Source of the DNA: Campylobacter lanienae NCTC 13004
Lineage (GTDB): Bacteria > Campylobacterota > Campylobacteria > Campylobacterales > Campylobacteraceae
Direction of reading: 5' to 3'
NCBI RefSeq assembly: GCF_002139935.1
Contig: NZ_CP015578.1
Coordinates: 310,001-374,000 of the forward strand
Length of the DNA stretch: 64,000 bases
Shown here: in pieces, positions 60,222-64,000 of the stretch
Position numbering within the stretch: the stretch's first letter is position 1
How the letters are laid out: each line of letters begins with the position of its first letter
Program-made: the position numbers and the translations under genes
The notes under the pieces: model-generated
Databases searched by the model: none
Told to the model about the DNA's origin: nothing
Seen by the model: only the letters and a program-made list of their open reading frames with translations

Positions 60222-61018
60222 TCTATTGATTGTTTTTTGAGTTTGCTATTTTCTATGGCGTGGCATAGCTTGATACCATGAAGAAATATTATCCATGATA
60301 TATATATCCACAAGATAAAAAACAAAACTATAGAAAATGAGCCATATATACTAGCATAAGTTTTATTGTAAAATGAGTACTCTATAAATAGCCATTTAGA
60401 TATAGACCAAGCAAGAGAGCTGATAAATGAGCCTATAGCTATGCTAGTGATTGAGAAGTTTTTGTTTATGCTAATTAGATATGTGATAGCAAATATTAGC
60501 CATATAATAATATATGGAAATATAGCTAAGAAATTTATCCAACTTGTATAGTCATTACTTTTAAGTAAGCCTTGAATAGAGCTAGATAGCCAAAATGATA
60601 GCCCCAAGCCAAGTGGCATAAGGGTGATTAGCGTCCAGTAATTACTAAGCCCTTGCCAAAATTTACGCTTTTGGATATTACAGATTGTAGATATCGCATA
60701 TTCATACTCAATGAAAAATAGCAAACTAGTAAAGAGTATCGCCACAACACCCATAATACCAAGTGAGCTAGAGTTATTTAAGAATTGATCTAAATATTGA
60801 GTTATATTTTGGCTAGGAAGTAAATTTGAGTAGATAAATTCTTTAATCTTAGTATAATACTCTTTGAAGCTAGGCATAGTAGTAAATATACTAAGCGATA
60901 CAAAAATTATAGGAATTATTGATAAAAGCGTATGAAAGCTAAGCGAAGCCGCAAAGTGAAATAGCTGCTTGTCGCTTAGCTCTTTTGAGATAACTCTAAT
61001 GATATTTTTGATATCCAA
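60218..61018 (-). CDS. YihY/BrkB-family inner-membrane protein
   Basis: The 266-aa protein has six predicted membrane segments and the family signature FHFAASLSFHTLLSIIPIIF near the N-terminus. Members were once called ribonuclease BN by mistake; their real role is unknown. It lies 2 nt after the glcD-like gene on the same strand. Confidence 0.9.
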   Translation of the reverse strand: MDIKNIIRVISKELSDKQLFHFAASLSFHTLLSIIPIIFVSLSIFTTMPSFKEYYTKIKEFIYSNLLPSQNITQYLDQFLNNSSSLGIMGVVAILFTSLLFFIEYEYAISTICNIQKRKFWQGLSNYWTLITLMPLGLGLSFWLSSSIQGLLKSNDYTSWINFLAIFPYIIIWLIFAITYLISINKNFSITSIAIGSFISSLAWSISKWLFIEYSFYNKTYASIYGSFSIVLFFILWIYISWIIFLHGIKLCHAIENSKLKKQSID

Positions 61019-61020
61019 GA

Positions 61021-62400
61021 TTAAAGCCCCATTTTAAATGGATTTAAGATATTATTTGGGTCAAATGCTCTTTTAATAGATCTAAATAGCTCCATCTCGC
61101 CATCGCTAAAAGCTAAGCTCATAAATGGTGCTTTAGATATCCCAATGCCGTGTTCGCCACTTAGCGTTCCGCCAAGCTCGATTGTGGCTTTGAAAATTTC
61201 TGTGATTGCTTGATGGCCACGCTCGATGGCTTGCGGGTCTGATTTATCTACCATAACATTTGTATGGACATTGCCATCGCCAGTGTGGCCAAAGCAAGGT
61301 GTAGTAACATTATATTTAGCTGAAATTTGAGATATCTTATCTAAAAGCTCTGGTAGCTTAGAGCGTGGGACGGTGATATCTTCGTTTAATTTCAAGCTAC
61401 CATACATTGTGATAGCTTGAGAGCAGTTGCGTCTAGCAAACCATATATCAGCGCTCTCTTGATCATCTTTTGCTACTTTAAAATCTATAGCGCCATTTTG
61501 GATAAAACAGTTTTTAATGATCTCTAAATCTTTATTGATTACATCTAAATTTGGCCCATCCACATCGCTAATCAATATCGCACCCGCATCGACTGGTAAG
61601 CCTTTATTAAATTTTTGCTCAACAGCTTTGATGCTTAAAGAGTCTAAAAACTCCATCGCCACAGGGGTTACACCAGCGGCCATTGTCTTATATACGGCAT
61701 TCATAGCTGAATTCACACTAGGAAATACCCCCATAGCGGTCTTTTTGAATTTAGGTTTGGCGATTAATTTTAGAGTTATTTCAGTAATTACTGCTAAGCT
61801 ACCTTCACTAGCTATCAAAATCCCAGCGATATTGTATCCGGCGACATCTTTTATCGTTTTTTTACCAGCTCTTATAATCTCCCCATTAGGCAACACAGCA
61901 CGCAAAGCCATCACATAATCTTTGGTAATTCCATATTTCGCAGCACGCATTCCGCCGGCATTTTCACTTACATTGCCACCTATGCTACTATAATTTTCAC
62001 TAGCAGGATCAGGTGGATAAAATAGCCCCACTTCTAATGCAGCCTTTTGTAAATCCATATTTATCACACCAGGTTGGACTACGGCTACCATATTTTGCAT
62101 ATCTATCTCTAAAATTTTATTCATATGCTTCTCAAAGCTTAGCACCACTCCGCCACCACTAGCCAATGCGCCACCAGTAAAGCCACTCCCAGCACCCCTT
62201 GGAACGATTATTATCTTATTTTCGTTACAATATTTTAAAATTTCACTTACATCATTTTCATCTCTTGGGAATAGAACACCATCTGGTTCATATCGCTTTT
62301 TTGTTGCGTCATAACAGTAGGCTATCTGATGGGCTTTGTCAAATTTGGCATTATCTTGACCAATTAAATTTTCAAAATATTTTATATGTTTTGTATCCAT
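61021..62400 (-). CDS. glcD: FAD-linked glycolate/D-lactate dehydrogenase (GlcD-like)
   Basis: Such enzymes oxidise 2-hydroxy acids (glycolate, D-lactate) with FAD. The 459-aa protein has the FAD-binding VPRGAGSGFTGGALASGGGV (20 residues), NPPDP-like FYPPDPASENYSSIGGNVSE (20 residues) and the C-terminal TPCFGHTGDGNVHTN and GTLSGEHGIGISKAPFM. No cysteine-rich iron-sulfur subunit is adjacent, which favours a stand-alone D-lactate dehydrogenase-type enzyme. The exact substrate is open. Confidence 0.9.
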   Translation of the reverse strand: MDTKHIKYFENLIGQDNAKFDKAHQIAYCYDATKKRYEPDGVLFPRDENDVSEILKYCNENKIIIVPRGAGSGFTGGALASGGGVVLSFEKHMNKILEIDMQNMVAVVQPGVINMDLQKAALEVGLFYPPDPASENYSSIGGNVSENAGGMRAAKYGITKDYVMALRAVLPNGEIIRAGKKTIKDVAGYNIAGILIASEGSLAVITEITLKLIAKPKFKKTAMGVFPSVNSAMNAVYKTMAAGVTPVAMEFLDSLSIKAVEQKFNKGLPVDAGAILISDVDGPNLDVINKDLEIIKNCFIQNGAIDFKVAKDDQESADIWFARRNCSQAITMYGSLKLNEDITVPRSKLPELLDKISQISAKYNVTTPCFGHTGDGNVHTNVMVDKSDPQAIERGHQAITEIFKATIELGGTLSGEHGIGISKAPFMSLAFSDGEMELFRSIKRAFDPNNILNPFKMGL

Positions 62401-62409
62401 TTTATCCCC

Positions 62410-63126
62410 TTATCTACCTAAAAGTCTATTATAATATCTATTATAATTTGTAATCTTAGCCCCATCAAGCTTCCAAAATACCGTATCTATATCTTTGATT
62501 CTTGTATAAAATGGCACCTCATAATAGCTAATCTCACCGGTCTTAAAGCTTTGTAAAACTTCAAAGCTACCACAATCAGCAAATACAGCTTCCCCATCAA
62601 GTGCGATAAATATCAGCCCAGCTGCATTTTGCGCACACATTTTGCGAAAATCTGCCTTGCTTGGGTTTGGCTTATACTCATAGCTTAGATAGGCCGCTAC
62701 GATATCAGGATGAATAAAGGTGATATGGCTAAAACTCTTAGTAACTTGATCATAAATTTCTTTATTTGGAGTGATTATCAAAGATCTATTATACATGTAA
62801 TTTAGTATCACTTCATCGCCAGCTTGTGGCAAGATAGTAGGCAATGGGAGCGCTGATTGTTTTAGCTCATTAAATACTTCAAATCTCAAATTTGCGTATC
62901 CGTCCTTTTTTTGTGTGACTACAGCACGGGCTATTATGGTTTTGCTACCATCGTTTAATTTATGCATCACAACGCCGCTTGAACCAACTATGAAGCTATC
63001 ATTATCTAAGATTGTAGCGTTACCATTATTGGTGTTTAATATGAGATTATAACTTGGTTTTAGATCGAATTTAGCCGCAAAGCTCAAAGAGCAGATTGCT
63101 AGTAGTAAAAATGCGATTTTTTTCAA
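62410..63126 (-). CDS. exported plasminogen-binding-domain protein (PgbA/PgbB N-domain type)
   Basis: The 238-aa protein has a signal peptide (MKKIAFLLLAICSLSFA, cleavage near 17/18). The domain with FIVGSSGVVMHKL, TQKKDGYANLRFEVFNELKQ (20 residues) and ALPLPTILPQAGDEVILNYM (20 residues) is the one found at the N-terminus of H. pylori PgbA and PgbB. The lysine-rich C-terminal repeats of those proteins are absent, so plasminogen binding is doubtful. It lies 9 nt upstream of the glcD-like gene and is divergent from the M23 peptidase. Confidence 0.8.
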   Translation of the reverse strand: MKKIAFLLLAICSLSFAAKFDLKPSYNLILNTNNGNATILDNDSFIVGSSGVVMHKLNDGSKTIIARAVVTQKKDGYANLRFEVFNELKQSALPLPTILPQAGDEVILNYMYNRSLIITPNKEIYDQVTKSFSHITFIHPDIVAAYLSYEYKPNPSKADFRKMCAQNAAGLIFIALDGEAVFADCGSFEVLQSFKTGEISYYEVPFYTRIKDIDTVFWKLDGAKITNYNRYYNRLLGR

Positions 63127-63248
63127 CTATATCCCCTTTTTGATTTAAAATTTCGCATAATTATATCTTAGTTTAGGTAAATGTTTGAAAAGTATAAATA
63201 ATTTTAAGTTATAATTATAGAATCAATCTGCTTATATTAGGATCTTTG

Positions 63249-64000
63249 ATGAAAAAAATTATATTATCTATTTTAGCTTTTATGAATTTAAACGCAGCTA
63301 CAACGAGTGTTGAAGAGCTAATCTGGCCGCAAGGAGATACATTTTTGACCTTTTTAGAAAGGCACAATATACCATTATCGATATATTATAATCTCTCAGG
63401 CGAGGATAAAGAGTTGGCTAGTGAGTTAAGTGCTGGGACAAAATTTCAAATTTTAAGAGATGTTAATGATGATATTAGTCAAATTCTATTGCCTATAAGC
63501 AATGAGATTCAAATTCATATCTTTAAAGATATAAATAACCACTATTCTATGGATTTTATCCCAATTGTCTATGAAGTCGAAGAGATGGTCTTAAATATCC
63601 AAATCCAAGACTCACCATATAAGGATATCAAAAACGCCACAAATGATGAGATATTAGCTAATGCTTTTAATAAATCATTTAATGGTAGTGTGAATTTCAA
63701 AACCTTACAAAAGGGTGATAGATTAGCTATTGTTTATGAACGTAAAAAGCGCTTAGGCAAATATATCGGCGAGCCAAATATCAAAGTTGCTATGATAGAG
63801 ACTAGGGGAAAGCCAAATTATATATATAAATTTAATGATGCGTTTTATGATCCTAATGGAAGAGAGCTTGAAAATTTCTTATTGATTAAGCCTGTGCCAA
63901 ATGCTAGAATTAGCTCAAGATTTAATCCTAAAAGATTTCATCCAGTATTAAAAAGATATAGAGCGCATTTAGGTACTGATTATGCTGCGCCAAAAGGGAC
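63249..64000 (+). CDS. M23-family peptidoglycan endopeptidase, 5' part
   Basis: The first ~250 codons are visible; the rest lies beyond base 64000. A signal peptide (MKKIILSILAFMNLNA) is followed by an N-terminal domain with two lobes, then the beginning of the LytM/M23 catalytic domain, ARISSRFNPKRFHPVLKRYR and AHLGTDYAAPKG with the first zinc ligands (His, then HLGTD). Proteins of this type trim peptidoglycan cross-links and affect helical cell shape in Campylobacter (Pgp3-like). The same neighbours (glcD-like, PgbA-domain protein) accompany it in C. jejuni. Confidence 0.85.
   Translation, partial: MKKIILSILAFMNLNAATTSVEELIWPQGDTFLTFLERHNIPLSIYYNLSGEDKELASELSAGTKFQILRDVNDDISQILLPISNEIQIHIFKDINNHYSMDFIPIVYEVEEMVLNIQIQDSPYKDIKNATNDEILANAFNKSFNGSVNFKTLQKGDRLAIVYERKKRLGKYIGEPNIKVAMIETRGKPNYIYKFNDAFYDPNGRELENFLLIKPVPNARISSRFNPKRFHPVLKRYRAHLGTDYAAPKG

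Overview
The window is a stretch of a low-G+C epsilonproteobacterial (Campylobacterota) chromosome. The 16S/23S sequences, the 141-nt intervening sequence in 23S helix 45, the pgl N-glycosylation locus and several gene strings (gyrA-flgP-flgQ-flgR-asd; lysA-HAD-pheA-hisC-fliF-fliG-fliH-dxs; uvrB next to two small genes, a pseudopilin and priA) all point to Campylobacter. The non-thermotolerant C. fetus/hyointestinalis/lanienae side of the genus is my best guess; I cannot fix the species by eye.

Layout. (1) 1-917: the first half of a ubiD decarboxylase, minus strand. (2) 918-8671: an unusual rRNA locus. A 16S gene and tRNA-Ile(GAU) are separated from 23S-5S by a three-gene amino-acid cassette: a broken 2-oxoglutarate/Fe dioxygenase, a broken ACT-domain gene and an apparently intact LysE-type exporter. 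A second copy of the rRNA promoter stands in front of 23S. (3) 8672-10442: about 1.8 kb without genes, holding three different AT-rich tandem arrays (10-, 9- and 5-bp units), a T8G8 tract, and a G+C-richer hairpin-dense block with repeated GGTACC-GTGGGGCTTTAG motifs and a 28-bp perfect inverted repeat. (4) 10443-15824, minus strand: accD-rlmH-dksA-like-membrane protein-dus-recO, then mnmA. (5) 15980-17002, plus strand: a 2-Cys peroxiredoxin and a small coiled-coil protein with a sigma28-like promoter. (6) 17010-30819, minus strand: serC, xseA, ubiE, perR, dxs, fliH-fliG-fliF, hisC, pheA, a HAD protein and lysA. (7) 30987-40035, plus strand: a pgl N-linked glycosylation cluster (Wzx-type flippase, two PglH-like transferases, pglJ, pglB, pglA, pglC, pglD). 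(8) 40709-49043, plus strand: gyrA, flgP, flgQ, flgR, asd, a YqhA-family protein, hemE and a radical SAM protein, followed by tRNA-Asn. (9) 49417-50541: a hexapeptide acyltransferase behind a T16 tract. (10) 50752-53387, minus strand: priA, a pseudopilin and two small genes; uvrB diverges from them. (11) 55566-64000: a DUF2920-type gene, ackA, pta, flgH, a YihY/BrkB protein, a glcD-like dehydrogenase, a plasminogen-binding-domain protein and the start of an M23 peptidase.

How the genes work together. The pgl genes form one tightly overlapping transcription unit for lipid-linked oligosaccharide assembly (PglC, PglD, PglA, PglJ, PglH-like), flipping (Wzx) and transfer to protein (PglB). The flagellar genes are scattered among housekeeping genes and cover the MS ring and switch (FliF, FliG, FliH), the L ring (FlgH), outer-membrane-associated FlgP/FlgQ and the sigma54 activator FlgR.

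The most unusual parts are the interrupted rRNA operon with its decaying dioxygenase/ACT/LysE cassette, the repeat-rich region downstream of 5S, and the pgl locus in which a Wzx-type flippase (with a possible A-tract frameshift at its N-terminus) stands where C. jejuni has the ABC flippase PglK.
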